From positions 124,001 to 188,000 of the forward strand of contig JALXWS010000001.1 of NCBI GenBank assembly GCA_025144025.1: 64,000 bases of DNA, written 5' to 3'. A model generated the notes under the pieces. That model did no database searches. It was not told where the DNA came from and worked only from the letters and a program-made list of their open reading frames with translations. Each line of letters begins with the position of its first letter. Position 1 is the first letter of the stretch. A program made the position numbers and the translations under genes. This DNA is from Corynebacterium sp. p3-SID1241. GTDB taxonomy: Bacteria > Actinomycetota > Actinomycetes > Mycobacteriales > Mycobacteriaceae. This document shows positions 1-8,681 of the stretch, one piece after another.

Positions 1-938
1 CCGATGTCCTCGTAGTCACCCAAGGCACCGCCCTCCATCAGGCCGCCAGCCACGTGGCCGGCGCCGAGCCAGAGACCTTCGGCGGCGCCGCAGCTCACGC
101 GGAGTCTGGTACTGCTCACCTAGTGGCCAGCGACGACAAGCAGGCCTTGTCCCTCGTGCGCGACGTTTTGGCTTACCTTCCAGCCAATAACCGCGCCGAA
201 GCTCCGCGTGTTGAGGCCGGCACGGTTACAGACTTTGATTTAGATAGCGTTATCCCGGATGCTGCCGCGCAGGCCTATGACATGAGTGATGTCATCAAGG
301 CTGTCGTCGATGAAGGCTCCTTCTTCGAATTATCCGCCGAGGCCGCACAAAACATCCTTACCGGCTTTGCCTACATCGACGGCCGCGCCGTCGGCATCGT
401 TGCCAACCAGCCGCTAGCGCTGGCTGGCGCCCTAGATTCCGCCGCCGCAGAAAAAGCCGCGCGCTTCGTGCGCACCTGCGATGCCTTCAACACTCCCATC
501 GTGGAATTCGTGGATTCCCCAGGCTTTGTGCCTACCCCGGAAGAAGAAAAGGCCGGCCTGCTGCGGCGGGCGTCGAAGTTTGCCTATGCGCAGGCTGAAG
601 CGAGCGTCGGCAAGCTCACTGTGATCACCCGCAAGGCCATTGGCCCGGCCTACGTATTTATGGGTGCCAAAGACCTCGGCGCGGATTTGGTCTACGCATG
701 GCCCACCGCGGAAATTGCCGTCACCCAGGCCTCCCAAGCTTCCCTGGCGATTTATGGCTCGGAGGACAAGGAAGAGGAGATGGACGAGCTCTTCTTGCAC
801 CCATATGCCGCAGCGGAGCGCGGGCTGGCCGATAATGTCATCGAGCCAACGGCAACCCGCCACTACCTGGTAGAGGGCCTGCGTCTGCTAGAGCGCAAGG
901 CCGTAGCCCAGGTACCGAAGAAGCACGGAACCGTTTAG
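1..938 (+). CDS. accD: Acyl-CoA carboxylase carboxyltransferase (beta) subunit, C-terminal part
   Basis: The frame is already open at base 3, so this is the last 311 residues of a longer protein; full-length family members are roughly 515-545 aa. The enzyme moves CO2 from carboxybiotin to an acyl-CoA, producing malonyl- or methylmalonyl-CoA for fatty and mycolic acid synthesis in the cytoplasm. Visible hallmarks are YIDGRAVGIVANQP, the CDAFNTPIVEFVDSPGF stretch, and ITRKAIGPAYVFMGAKDLGAD-like sequence in the C-terminal crotonase fold. accE follows 8 bases later and the biotinylated alpha subunit lies at 6410-8173, matching the conserved corynebacterial acc-maf-rhodanese block. Which paralogue (DtsR1/DtsR2 type) it is cannot be settled from the fragment. 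Confidence 0.93.
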   Translation, partial: DVLVVTQGTALHQAASHVAGAEPETFGGAAAHAESGTAHLVASDDKQALSLVRDVLAYLPANNRAEAPRVEAGTVTDFDLDSVIPDAAAQAYDMSDVIKAVVDEGSFFELSAEAAQNILTGFAYIDGRAVGIVANQPLALAGALDSAAAEKAARFVRTCDAFNTPIVEFVDSPGFVPTPEEEKAGLLRRASKFAYAQAEASVGKLTVITRKAIGPAYVFMGAKDLGADLVYAWPTAEIAVTQASQASLAIYGSEDKEEEMDELFLHPYAAAERGLADNVIEPTATRHYLVEGLRLLERKAVAQVPKKHGTV

Positions 939-946
939 GAGGGCAC

Positions 947-1156
947 ATGTCTGCACCTGAAATCAAGGTAATAAAGGGCAATCCCACTGAAGACGAGCTC
1001 GCGGCCCTGCGCACGGTGTTGGCGCAGATGAGTGCAAAGCACTCGGGTGCTACCGGCGAGCGCAATGAATGGGGCAACCCGGCTGAGCGCTTCGAGCGCT
1101 TTGGGTCGCAGCGCATTTATAATCCCTCCGCTTTCCATACAGTGCGGTACTTCTAA
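947..1156 (+). CDS. accE: Acyl-CoA carboxylase epsilon subunit
   Basis: A 69-residue protein directly after accD with an AGGAGGG ribosome site at about 938-944. It carries the short helical IKVIKGNPTEDELAAL motif near the N-terminus and the C-terminal WGNPAERF segment typical of actinobacterial epsilon subunits. In this family the epsilon subunit helps the alpha and beta subunits assemble and stimulates carboxylase activity. The stop codon overlaps the maf start by one base (TAATG), so the two are probably translationally coupled. Identification rests on size, position and these motifs. Confidence 0.9.
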   Translation: MSAPEIKVIKGNPTEDELAALRTVLAQMSAKHSGATGERNEWGNPAERFERFGSQRIYNPSAFHTVRYF

Positions 1157-1743
1157 TGCGGCTCATCCTCGCCTCCCAATCGCCCTCGCGTGCGTCCATC
1201 TTGCGCGGCGCGGGCGTAGAACCTGTCTTGGAACCGGCCGATATCGACGAGCGTTCCCTCGAAGCCTCGCTCGCCGGCCGCCCACCGGCCGATATCGTGG
1301 CGGCCCTAGCGACAGCCAAGGCCGAAAAGGTGGCCAAGCGCTACCCCACCGAGCCCGTCATCGGTGGCGATTCCATGCTGCTTCTCGACGGCGAGCTGCA
1401 GGGCAAGCCGCACACCGAGGAAGCCACCATCGAGCGCTGGCACCAGCAAGCCGGCCGCACGGCCGAACTGCTTACCGGCCACTGCCTCATCTTTGGCGAT
1501 AAACGCCACGTGGAAACATCCACCACCACGGTGCACTTCGCCCATGCCAGTGAGGCTGATATCGCAGCTTATGCCCGCTCCGGGGAGCCACTCCACTGCG
1601 CCGGCGCCTTCACCTTAGAAGCCATGGGCGGCTGGTTCATTGACCGCATTGAAGGCGATCCTTCCTCCGTTATTGGGCTTTCCCTGCCGGTAGTGCGCCG
1701 CGCGCTGTATTCTTTTGACCTTAACGTCTCCGATTTCTGGTAG
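1156..1743 (+). CDS. maf: Maf-like nucleoside triphosphate pyrophosphatase
   Basis: A 195-residue Maf/HAM1-superfamily protein. The N-terminus LILASQSPSRASILRGAG is the nucleotide-binding signature, and GGDSML and GKPHTEEA supply the metal and substrate contacts seen in the family. Family members hydrolyse non-canonical or modified nucleoside triphosphates (dTTP, UTP and modified pyrimidines) to monophosphates and pyrophosphate, acting as house-cleaning enzymes; some also affect septum formation. It starts inside the accE stop codon and belongs to the same transcription unit. Length is normal. The position between acc genes and the rhodanese is conserved in corynebacteria and does not itself imply a role in lipid synthesis. 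Confidence 0.93.
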   Translation: MRLILASQSPSRASILRGAGVEPVLEPADIDERSLEASLAGRPPADIVAALATAKAEKVAKRYPTEPVIGGDSMLLLDGELQGKPHTEEATIERWHQQAGRTAELLTGHCLIFGDKRHVETSTTTVHFAHASEADIAAYARSGEPLHCAGAFTLEAMGGWFIDRIEGDPSSVIGLSLPVVRRALYSFDLNVSDFW

Positions 1744-1774
1744 CTGCGCGCCGACGCCGCTACAGTGGGGTGGC

Positions 1775-2191
1775 ATGGAAATGAAAGACATGCTTGCCCC
1801 AAAACCCATTGAATTGCCGGCCGATCCCGGCGCGGATTCCACTTCGGATCTCGCCGCCGGCATCGTTGCCCACCCCGATTCCCCGCTGCTGTGGGCACTG
1901 CTGGCGGAGCAGGAGCTCAAGCAGCAGGAAGGCTCCGAGCCTTCTGCTTTCATCACCGCCTACGCCTACGCGCGCACGGGCTACCACCGCAGCCTGGATC
2001 GCCTGCGCGGCAATGGCTGGAAGGGTTGGGGCCCAGTCCCCTTCTCCCATGAGCCGAACCAGGGGGTCCTGCGCGCCATCGCCGCCCTCGGCCACGCCGC
2101 CAAGGCCATCGGCGAGGACGACGAGTACGACCGCATTCGCCAAATGCTTTCCGACGCCGACCCGGAGTCCGTCGCCACCCTCCTCGACTAG
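1775..2191 (+). CDS. DUF3151 family protein
   Basis: A 138-residue soluble protein of an actinobacterial family with no assigned biochemical function. The family pattern is clear: N-terminal MLAPKPIELP, then AYAYARTGYHRSLDRLRGNGWKG, GPVPFSHEPNQG and a helical tail with GEDDEYDRIRQML. A longer frame opens at 1715, but it overlaps maf and lacks the family N-terminus. The ATG at 1775 gives the normal family length and has a possible -10 (TACAGT, 1761-1766) eight bases upstream, so the message may be leaderless. The tail of repeated short helices resembles a TPR-like fold, but that is only an impression. Confidence 0.85.
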   Translation: MEMKDMLAPKPIELPADPGADSTSDLAAGIVAHPDSPLLWALLAEQELKQQEGSEPSAFITAYAYARTGYHRSLDRLRGNGWKGWGPVPFSHEPNQGVLRAIAALGHAAKAIGEDDEYDRIRQMLSDADPESVATLLD

Positions 2192-2206
2192 TCCTGGAGT
2201 CCTTCC

Positions 2207-2947
2207 ATGCCTGCAGTAGCATCTCTCCGCTTGCACCGATCCACCGCCGCCCTTCTGCTTGCCACTTGCCTGCCACTAGCGCTTAGCGCCTGCAGTTCCC
2301 AAGAGGATTCTTCTTCCTCCGAACAGCCGGTCTTTTCCAGCCAAGCGCCGGCCGAGACTGAAGCGTCCGGAGAGGACGATGCGGCTTCCGCCGCAGCACC
2401 ATCCCCGGCGGAGTCCACCGACGAGGCCGATGAGACGACCACGCAGCAACAGGAAAAGGGCAAAGACCGCGAATGCACGGAACTGCCCAACGATCCGCGC
2501 AAGGTCTATGCCTCTGGCACCGCACCTGGACGCATGCCCGCTGACGATGGCAGCGATTTCAACTACTGGATCGCCGATATCGACAACTCCTACGACCCCT
2601 GCGCCACGATCAGCTGGATCATTTTCCGCGGCTCAATAGGCGATATGGAAGGCCCGGCAGGCACCGGCGCCTCGATTGCTGATGGGCTAGCCCTCTATGT
2701 CAACGGCGCCCCGGCCAAGGACATGTCCGTCTTCGACAAGGTAGAAAGCGTCACCCCAGTCTCCGACAACCAAGTCGATTTCACCTGGGGAGAGCGCAGC
2801 CGCTCGACCGCGGAGGGCATTACCGCGCATCACACCGTGCGCTTGCAGGCACAAGGTGACACCATTGAACCAGTTTCTGGTGAAGTCGAGGAATTCAACA
2901 AGATGTGGGTCAATAATCACAGCTACCAGCTGGGTACCTACGATTAG
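2207..2947 (+). CDS. LppP/LprE-family lipoprotein
   Basis: A 246-residue secreted lipoprotein. The signal peptide runs to residue 28, with hydrophobic core AALLLATCLPLALSA and lipobox LSAC, so the Cys should be diacylated and the protein anchored outside the membrane. A Ser/Glu-rich linker (about residues 30-85) precedes a globular domain with the NYWIADIDNSYDPCATISWI motif typical of LppP/LprE-like lipoproteins of mycobacteria and corynebacteria. Two further Cys (in RECTELP and YDPCAT) could form a disulfide. A GGAG-type site about 8 bases upstream supports the start. It is followed by a strong stem-loop at 2987-3015. The function of the family is unknown. Confidence 0.82.
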   Translation: MPAVASLRLHRSTAALLLATCLPLALSACSSQEDSSSSEQPVFSSQAPAETEASGEDDAASAAAPSPAESTDEADETTTQQQEKGKDRECTELPNDPRKVYASGTAPGRMPADDGSDFNYWIADIDNSYDPCATISWIIFRGSIGDMEGPAGTGASIADGLALYVNGAPAKDMSVFDKVESVTPVSDNQVDFTWGERSRSTAEGITAHHTVRLQAQGDTIEPVSGEVEEFNKMWVNNHSYQLGTYD

Positions 2948-2986
2948 CCTTTAACCAGCCCACAAAAGGCCTAGGGCTGTACGCCA

Positions 2987-3015
2987 AACGCCCCAGCACA
3001 ATCTGCTGGGGCGTT
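2987..3015. terminator. Stem-loop between convergent genes
   Basis: A perfect 12-bp stem (AACGCCCCAGCA at 2987-2998 with its complement at 3004-3015) and a 5-base loop. It lies between the lipoprotein gene and the convergent DUF4282 gene and can work in both directions. The T-tract is weak. Confidence 0.75.
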
Positions 3016-3070
3016 CCTCATTTCTCGCATTGCTACTCGCCTTGTTCAGCGAGCCCCTCATCGCAAAAGA

Positions 3071-3994
3071 TTAGTCCATTTTGTCGAGAATATCGCCGGT
3101 GTTTTGGGCTATCCGCACGTTTGCCACCATGGCTTCTAGGAACAGCCTGATAGCCACCATAAAGGCGTAGTAGATGATGGTGCTCAGGACCGCTAGGAAG
3201 ATGAAAGCAAAGATGCTTCCGAAGATGGCGGACACGGAGTCTTCACTGATGCCATAAATGCCCATGGCGGTAGCGAATAAGAAGGCGCCGAGAAGGTGAA
3301 GAATCCACATGATTCCACCAAGAATCATGGCGACCTTATAGATTTCCTTCACGTGGGAGATGGTCAGGAAGTGCTTGAACTCGAATTCAAAAAGTCCGCC
3401 CAAGAGTCCGTCTTTTTGGCCCAAACTCTTGAGAGCACCGTTCATCCGACTGCTCTTATTACCGAGATCCTGGCCAGACGAGGCAGGAGCATCGCTAGCC
3501 GGAGGAAACTCTCCGAATCCTTGGCTCGTGCTCTGCTGTTGAGCGTAGCCACCAAAAGCCGGTTGCCCGTTCGTGGTCTGGGCGGAACCGAATTGGTTTC
3601 CGTTCGCAGCAGCGTCCGTTGATACCGAATCCGTGAATGGGTTGTGTGCACGGGAGGCAGCACCCTGGCCTGCAGTGGAAGACTGCGTGGCCCAGAAATC
3701 GGAGTTGCCGGTACTTGAAGATGCCGCAGTAGCAGCCGAACTATCCCCCTCGGCTAGCTTCTGAGAAGAAAGATCCCGCGGGTTTCCAGAATCACCAGAC
3801 TGAACAGTGTGACCAAATGACTTCGTTTCATTTACATCGAAAGAGCCAAACTCCTTGGTCTCATTCACCTCTGCGGTGTTGGTACCCTCAGCGTTTTTCG
3901 CAGCATCCTGGGCGCGATGACGCGGAGCTTCGGAAAAATCGCGCGGCGAGAAATCCTTCGAGAAACCGTCGGAGTTGAAGTCATTATCAGCCAT
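3071..3994 (-). CDS. DUF4282 domain membrane protein with long disordered N-terminus
   Basis: A 307-residue protein. The first 190 or so residues are low-complexity, rich in Asn, Ser, Gln, Glu and Ala, with repeated NETKEFGSF / NETKSFGHT units. The C-terminal 110 residues are a DUF4282 domain: LLGGLFEFEFKHFLT, two long hydrophobic segments, and a closing RLFLEAMVANVRIAQNTGDI motif. It is probably an inner-membrane protein with a cytoplasmic disordered tail. The start at 3994 (MADNDFNS) is chosen over a start 54 bases upstream because AAGGA lies seven bases before it. No function is assigned to the family; the domain itself is recognised with good certainty. Confidence 0.82.
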   Translation of the reverse strand: MADNDFNSDGFSKDFSPRDFSEAPRHRAQDAAKNAEGTNTAEVNETKEFGSFDVNETKSFGHTVQSGDSGNPRDLSSQKLAEGDSSAATAASSSTGNSDFWATQSSTAGQGAASRAHNPFTDSVSTDAAANGNQFGSAQTTNGQPAFGGYAQQQSTSQGFGEFPPASDAPASSGQDLGNKSSRMNGALKSLGQKDGLLGGLFEFEFKHFLTISHVKEIYKVAMILGGIMWILHLLGAFLFATAMGIYGISEDSVSAIFGSIFAFIFLAVLSTIIYYAFMVAIRLFLEAMVANVRIAQNTGDILDKMD

Positions 3995-4035
3995 AATCTG
4001 GTCCTTAAAAATGGTTTTAGGGGATCGTAGGAAAT

Positions 4036-4057
4036 GCCCCACGGTCACCCGTGGGGC
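4036..4057. terminator. Hairpin downstream of the ATP-grasp-like gene
   Basis: Nine paired bases (GCCCCACGG at 4036-4044 with CCGTGGGGC at 4049-4057) around the loop TCAC. It sits just after the stop of the minus-strand gene at 4081 and before the DUF4282 gene. There is only a short T-run beyond it on the minus strand. Confidence 0.6.
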
Positions 4058-4080
4058 TATCTGGCAGGATACAGCGAGCT

Positions 4081-5142
4081 TTAGGCGTTCGCGTCCTGAA
4101 CGCGGCGAATTGCCTCGGCGGCAACCTTTTCTTGGATGCCCATGTCTAGTTCGGAAGTGAAGCCAACGCAGGAGCAGTTGATTTCGCCGAGAACGTAGGT
4201 GTCGGTGCCATCCGCGGCGTCGTCAAGCATGAAGTCCGCAGTCCAAATCAGCGGAACGTCCTTGGTATCGCCGAGCTTTTCTGCAATAACCGGACGGGCC
4301 TTCTTAAACATTTCCAGCAACTCCGGCCACGATTCCGGCTTATCGTAGGTGTACTTGGCACCAGAGAAGAGCGTGGCGGAGAAGTTATCGCCGCCTTCCG
4401 CTGGCTTCTTGTGCACGATGAATACTGGCTCATCGCCCACGAGAAGGATGCGGATTTCGCCCTCCACAATGCGCGGCATGAAGCGCATATCCACAAGCAT
4501 GCCATTATCGCCCACGACGTACTGATCGCAGAAGTCCATGAAGTCACCCAGCTTATAATCGTGGGTCTGGTTATCTACGGCCTCGGTGCACTTCAGGGCT
4601 GTATCGAGCGGGAGGGCGGTGCCTGGCTCAACGGACTGTGCCAAGTCCTCGTCCGCAAGGCGTACACGCCAAATTCCCTCACCCGTGGAGCCGCGGTTTT
4701 GCTTGAGGACGCGCTCGCCATAGGACAACGAGGTAGGGAAGGTATCGTGTAGCTCCTCCACCTCGTAGTATGCGGCGGTATCGTCCGGGACCAGCGGGGT
4801 GTCATTGAGCTTGACCAGAGCATCCTTAGCGCCATAGGCCATCATGTCCGCCGGGCTGGACATGCCAACCAGACCAGCGTCTGCCAACTTGGTGAGCAAT
4901 TCGAAATAGCCCTTCTCACCGCCGGGGATATTGCCGGGGTTCACGCGAGAGATATAGGCATCAAAGTTTTCAGAAACGTGGGCGTAGATTTCCTCAGCCT
5001 TATCTGGGTGAAAGTAGATGACCTCAGAACCCCAGCCTTGTTCCTTGATCGCGTTGACAATCGGCATGGTGTCCTTGCGGTGACCATCTGCGCCCTTATC
5101 AGAGCCGCCTTCTACCTCAAATACAACAATCGCCTTGCGCAC
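4081..5142 (-). CDS. Cj0069-family / ATP-grasp-like protein
   Basis: A 353-residue protein that I place in the Cj0069-like family of ATP-grasp-fold proteins. Supporting features are the Gly-rich loop KQNRGSTGEGIWRV (about residue 170), a DFMLDDAADG acidic segment, and the near C-terminal LGEINCSCVGF, which resembles the E-x-N metal-binding motif of ATP-grasp ligases. The true start is taken as the GTG at 5142 (VRKAIVVFEVEGG) because GAAGGG lies eight bases upstream; the 61-residue extension in the open frame has no ribosome site and no family similarity. The substrate is unknown. It is monocistronic, between the DUF4282 gene and the divergent rhodanese. Confidence 0.65.
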   Translation of the reverse strand: MRKAIVVFEVEGGSDKGADGHRKDTMPIVNAIKEQGWGSEVIYFHPDKAEEIYAHVSENFDAYISRVNPGNIPGGEKGYFELLTKLADAGLVGMSSPADMMAYGAKDALVKLNDTPLVPDDTAAYYEVEELHDTFPTSLSYGERVLKQNRGSTGEGIWRVRLADEDLAQSVEPGTALPLDTALKCTEAVDNQTHDYKLGDFMDFCDQYVVGDNGMLVDMRFMPRIVEGEIRILLVGDEPVFIVHKKPAEGGDNFSATLFSGAKYTYDKPESWPELLEMFKKARPVIAEKLGDTKDVPLIWTADFMLDDAADGTDTYVLGEINCSCVGFTSELDMGIQEKVAAEAIRRVQDANA

Positions 5143-5389
5143 TAGCAATTCCCTTCTTAGGTGGTGTTCATAGCACGTTGTCGCACCATATCCGGATTTT
5201 ATCCCAGCTTTTCCTCCCACGCGCGCCCAACTGCCCCCTCTGTTTAGCCCCGTCGGCCAGCAGCATTCTTCACCGGCCGGAATTTGTATGTCACACCACA
5301 GAAATGATCCCCGAGTGATCATCACGGGAAAAATCGGGTTAAAGTGGTGGGAGCGAATTATTTCCCCCTATAGGAAAGGCAGGCGGACA

Positions 5390-6253
5390 GTGGTTGACGT
5401 TGATCCCTATCCCCCATTTCAGGAATACGCACACCCCGAGCGCCTCGTGTCCGCACCGTGGTTGTCCGCACGCCTAGGCATTAAGGGCCTGCGCGTCATT
5501 GAGGTCGATGAAGACTCGCTCCTCTATGACATTGGCCATATCCCCACCGCCACCCGTATAAATTTCCGCACGGAATTGCTCAGCCCGCTCACGCGCGATT
5601 TCATCGATGGGGAAGAGTTCACTGCCCTGATGCGCGACAAAGGCATTAATGCCGACGATACGATTGTTCTTTATGGCGATAAGTCCAATTGGTGGGCCGC
5701 CTACGCCCTGTGGGTATTTACCCTCTTTGGACACAAGGATGTTCGCTTACTCGATGGTGGCCGCGATGCATGGATGGCGGAAGAGCGCGATACATCCTTT
5801 AGGGTTCCAGACTTCCCTGTCTCCGATTACCCGGAGGTAACCCGCGATGACTCCGTGCTGCGTTCCTTCGTTAACCAGATTCGCGATACCGACGGCACTC
5901 TTGTAGATACCCGTTCCCCTGAAGAGTTTGCCGGCGAGGCCACTGAGCACGACCCCAATGGCGATTCCGCGTACGGCACCACCATGCGCCACGGCCATAT
6001 TCCCGGCGCCATCAACCTCGAGTGGGACCGTTCTAATTATCCCAATTCCTGCTTCCGCTCAGCCGAGGAGCTTAAGGTCAACTACGGAATGTTGGAGCCT
6101 GAATCCACAACTATCCTCTATTCCCACGTGGGCGCGCAGGCCGCGCATACGTGGTTTGTGTTGACGCATCTTTTGGGATTCACAAAGACGCAGGTCTACG
6201 ATGGTTCGTGGTCTGAGTGGGGCAATATGGTGAAAATGCCGATTGAGCGTTAA
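5390..6253 (+). CDS. sseA: Rhodanese-like sulfurtransferase (SseA/ThtR type) lacking the catalytic Cys
   Basis: A 287-residue tandem-rhodanese protein homologous to SseA/ThtR thiosulfate sulfurtransferases, conserved next to accBC in corynebacteria. The N-terminal domain contains LLYDIGHIPTA and VLYGDKSNWWAAYALW; the C-terminal domain has DTRSPEEFAG, HGHIPGAINLEW and the end motif YDGSWSEWGN. In active relatives the C-terminal loop reads YC-x-x-G-x-x-x-x-HTWFV. Here it reads YSHVGAQAAHTWFV: codon 245 (6122-6124) is TCC, Ser instead of Cys. The persulfide-forming nucleophile is therefore missing. The GTG at 5390 is taken as start because of the purine-rich AGGAAAGGCAGGCGG upstream; an ATG 102 bases upstream is open but unsupported. 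Confidence 0.85.
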   Translation: MVDVDPYPPFQEYAHPERLVSAPWLSARLGIKGLRVIEVDEDSLLYDIGHIPTATRINFRTELLSPLTRDFIDGEEFTALMRDKGINADDTIVLYGDKSNWWAAYALWVFTLFGHKDVRLLDGGRDAWMAEERDTSFRVPDFPVSDYPEVTRDDSVLRSFVNQIRDTDGTLVDTRSPEEFAGEATEHDPNGDSAYGTTMRHGHIPGAINLEWDRSNYPNSCFRSAEELKVNYGMLEPESTTILYSHVGAQAAHTWFVLTHLLGFTKTQVYDGSWSEWGNMVKMPIER

Positions 6254-6271
6254 CTTTTTCGGTTTCGCCAC

Positions 6272-6308
6272 ATAAACCCATATCCGGCAGGGATGTGGGT
6301 TTATTTTT
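6272..6308 (+). terminator. Rho-independent terminator after the rhodanese gene
   Basis: A 14-bp stem with one G-T pair (6272-6285 with 6291-6304), loop GGCAG, and then TTTT. It separates the rhodanese gene from accBC. Confidence 0.85.
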
Positions 6309-6409
6309 GCCCAAGAACATCCCCACTCACGTGCGTGAAGATTAACTCATGCTTTTGTGTGCAAGAATAGATTGCGTATTTAACCTAGTGTGTTCAGGAG
6401 GTTGCTGCC

Positions 6410-8173
6410 GTGGCAGTAGAAACCAAAAAGATCTCTAAGGTTCTCGTGGCGAACCGCGGTGAGATCGCCGTTCGCGTAATTCGCGCGGCCCGCGACGCTG
6501 GCATTGCCTCCGTCGCCGTCTACGCCGAGCCAGATGCCCAGGCGCCCTTTGCCTCGCTTGCCGACGAAGCCTTTGCTCTCGGCGGCACCACTTCTGCCGA
6601 GTCCTACCTCGTCTTTGACAAGATCCTAGATGCCGCAGAAAAATCCGGCGCGGATGCCATCCACCCGGGCTACGGCTTTTTGTCTGAAAACGCCGATTTT
6701 GCTCAGGCCGTCATTGACGCCGGCCTGACCTGGATTGGCCCCTCCCCCGAGTCCATCCGCAATTTGGGCGATAAGGTCACCGCGCGGCACATCGCCGAGC
6801 GCGCTGAAGCCCCTATGGCCCCGGGCACTAAGGATCCGGTAGCCGGCGCCGATGAGGTGCAGTCCTTCGCCATGGAATACGGCCTACCCGTAGCCATCAA
6901 GGCGGCCTTTGGTGGCGGCGGTCGCGGTATGAAGGTGGCTTATACTGCAGAAGAAATCCCAGAGCTCTTTGAATCCGCTACCCGCGAGGCAACCTCCGCC
7001 TTCGGCCGCGGCGAGTGCTTTGTGGAGCGCTATCTAGACCGCGCCCGCCACGTAGAGGCCCAGGTGCTGGCGGATAAGCACGGCAACGTAGTCGTCGTCG
7101 GCACGCGCGATTGCTCCCTGCAGCGCCGCTTCCAAAAGCTGGTGGAGGAGGCCCCGGCTCCCTTCCTCACCGATGAGCAACGCGCCTCCATCCACGAGTC
7201 CGCCAAGCGCATCTGCCGCGAGGCCGGCTACTACGGCGCCGGCACCGTGGAATACCTGGTAGGAGCCGATGGCCTGATTTCCTTCCTAGAGGTAAACACC
7301 CGCCTGCAGGTGGAGCATCCAGTCTCCGAGGAAACCACCGGCCTCGACCTCGTGCGCGAACAGTTCCTCATTGCTGAGGGCCACGAGCTCTCTTTAAAGG
7401 AAGACCCCACCCCGCGCGGCCACGCCTTCGAGTTCCGCATCAACGGTGAGGATGCCGCCGCAAACTTCATGCCGGCTCCCGGCACCATCGTGAAGTACTC
7501 CGAGCCTGCCGGTCCGGGCGTGCGTGTGGATTCCGGCGTCGTCCAGGGCTCGGTCATTGGCGGCCAGTTCGATTCCATGCTGGCCAAACTCATTGTCTGG
7601 GGCCCAGACCGCGAGACCGCGCTGCGCCGCTCCGCCCGCGCCCTGTCCGAGTACACGGTGGAGGGCCTGCCCACCGTTATCCCGTTCGACCAGGCTGTCG
7701 TTGCTGACCCAGCTTTTACCGCAGAAGACGGCAACTTCGGTGTCTACACCAAGTGGATCGAAGAAGAATGGGATAACCAGCTTCCCGCCCACGATGACTC
7801 CACCGATGCCGAGGCTGCCGAGGCAGAGCCTTCCCAGGTACACACCGTGGAGATCGACGGCCGCCGCATTGAGGTAGCCCTTCCCGCGTCCTTCGGCATC
7901 AACGGCGCCCCACGGAAAAAGAAAAAGCGCAAGGGCTCCGGTGCCAAGGCCGCCGTTTCCGGCGATGCCGTAACCTCTCCCATGCAGGGCACGGTCATCA
8001 AGGTCAACGTGGAAGAGAGCCAAGAAGTCGCCGAAGGCGAGGTCCTCCTCGTGCTCGAGGCCATGAAGATGGAAAACCCTGTCAAGGCCCATAAGGCCGG
8101 CACCGTTACCGGTCTAGCGGTAGAAGCAGGCGCTTCTACCACCAAGGGAAGCGTGCTACTGGAAATCAAATAG
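6410..8173 (+). CDS. accBC: Acyl-CoA carboxylase alpha subunit: biotin carboxylase plus biotin carrier
   Basis: A 587-residue fusion. Residues 8-460 are the ATP-grasp biotin carboxylase: N-terminal [17 protein letters not shown], the Gly-rich loop [12 protein letters not shown], and [16 protein letters not shown] with metal ligands and catalytic base. The C-terminal 75 residues are the biotinyl domain, with [11 protein letters not shown] carrying the biotinylated Lys at about 553. It carboxylates its own biotin with ATP and bicarbonate, and AccD subunits then transfer the CO2. The GTG start at 6410 has AGGAGG ten bases upstream. Length is standard. In corynebacteria this alpha subunit is shared by several AccD partners, including the one at the start of this window. 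Confidence 0.97.
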   Translation: MAVETKKISKVLVANRGEIAVRVIRAARDAGIASVAVYAEPDAQAPFASLADEAFALGGTTSAESYLVFDKILDAAEKSGADAIHPGYGFLSENADFAQAVIDAGLTWIGPSPESIRNLGDKVTARHIAERAEAPMAPGTKDPVAGADEVQSFAMEYGLPVAIKAAFGGGGRGMKVAYTAEEIPELFESATREATSAFGRGECFVERYLDRARHVEAQVLADKHGNVVVVGTRDCSLQRRFQKLVEEAPAPFLTDEQRASIHESAKRICREAGYYGAGTVEYLVGADGLISFLEVNTRLQVEHPVSEETTGLDLVREQFLIAEGHELSLKEDPTPRGHAFEFRINGEDAAANFMPAPGTIVKYSEPAGPGVRVDSGVVQGSVIGGQFDSMLAKLIVWGPDRETALRRSARALSEYTVEGLPTVIPFDQAVVADPAFTAEDGNFGVYTKWIEEEWDNQLPAHDDSTDAEAAEAEPSQVHTVEIDGRRIEVALPASFGINGAPRKKKKRKGSGAKAAVSGDAVTSPMQGTVIKVNVEESQEVAEGEVLLVLEAMKMENPVKAHKAGTVTGLAVEAGASTTKGSVLLEIK

Positions 8174-8196
8174 CACGCACCGCTAGCCTTGGAAGA

Positions 8197-8640
8197 ATGA
8201 CTGCTTCTTCCCTCGGCGTGCGCTTGGCCAAGGAAGAGGATCGCGACTATCTCGCGGGCCTCTTCCCTTCTTATATCTCTGAATGGTCCCCCATCGTGGA
8301 CGGCGGTGTTCTCGCCTTGCCCATGTCCGCGAACGAGGATCCCACCGTTGCTCCCCGCGGCGCTGCGCTCCTGCGCTACTACCCCGCCGCTGACAAAGGC
8401 CCAGCTTTCCTTGGGGATCCCTCGGCCCACCCGCTTGACGACGCCGCCTGGCTCACCCCCTTCGACCCCGAGGACATCCCCGAGCTCGTCGTCGCCACCG
8501 ACGATCCAGCCGCCCGCACCCTACTCATCAGCAACGCCATCGACCTCGCGGCCGAGCAGACCGCTCCCGGTATCTCTTCGGCCACGCCCCTACCTGGTTT
8601 CGAGGAGCTTGCCCCGAGCAAATTCTTCCGCGGCTTTTAG
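8197..8640 (+). CDS. Conserved hypothetical protein
   Basis: A 147-residue acidic, Pro- and Ala-rich protein that I do not recognise. The N-terminal LGVRLAKEEDRDYLAGLF looks like the first strand and helix of GNAT acetyltransferases, but the acetyl-CoA-binding R/Q-x-x-G-x-G/A loop is absent. No signal peptide or membrane segment. A TAGCCT box (8184-8189) seven bases before the ATG suggests its own leaderless promoter, although it follows accBC by only 23 bases. It is followed by an ABC transporter pair that also appears to start from its own promoter. Confidence 0.6.
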   Translation: MTASSLGVRLAKEEDRDYLAGLFPSYISEWSPIVDGGVLALPMSANEDPTVAPRGAALLRYYPAADKGPAFLGDPSAHPLDDAAWLTPFDPEDIPELVVATDDPAARTLLISNAIDLAAEQTAPGISSATPLPGFEELAPSKFFRGF

Positions 8641-8681
8641 CCCCCCCTTGGGCCAGCCGCCTGTCTGCTAACCTGGCAACG

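Noticed and set aside
5288..5389. Upstream ATG for the rhodanese gene
   Set aside because: The 34 extra codons overlap the divergent promoter region and have no ribosome site; GTG 5390 fits the family N-terminus (VDVDPYPPFQEYAHPERLV).
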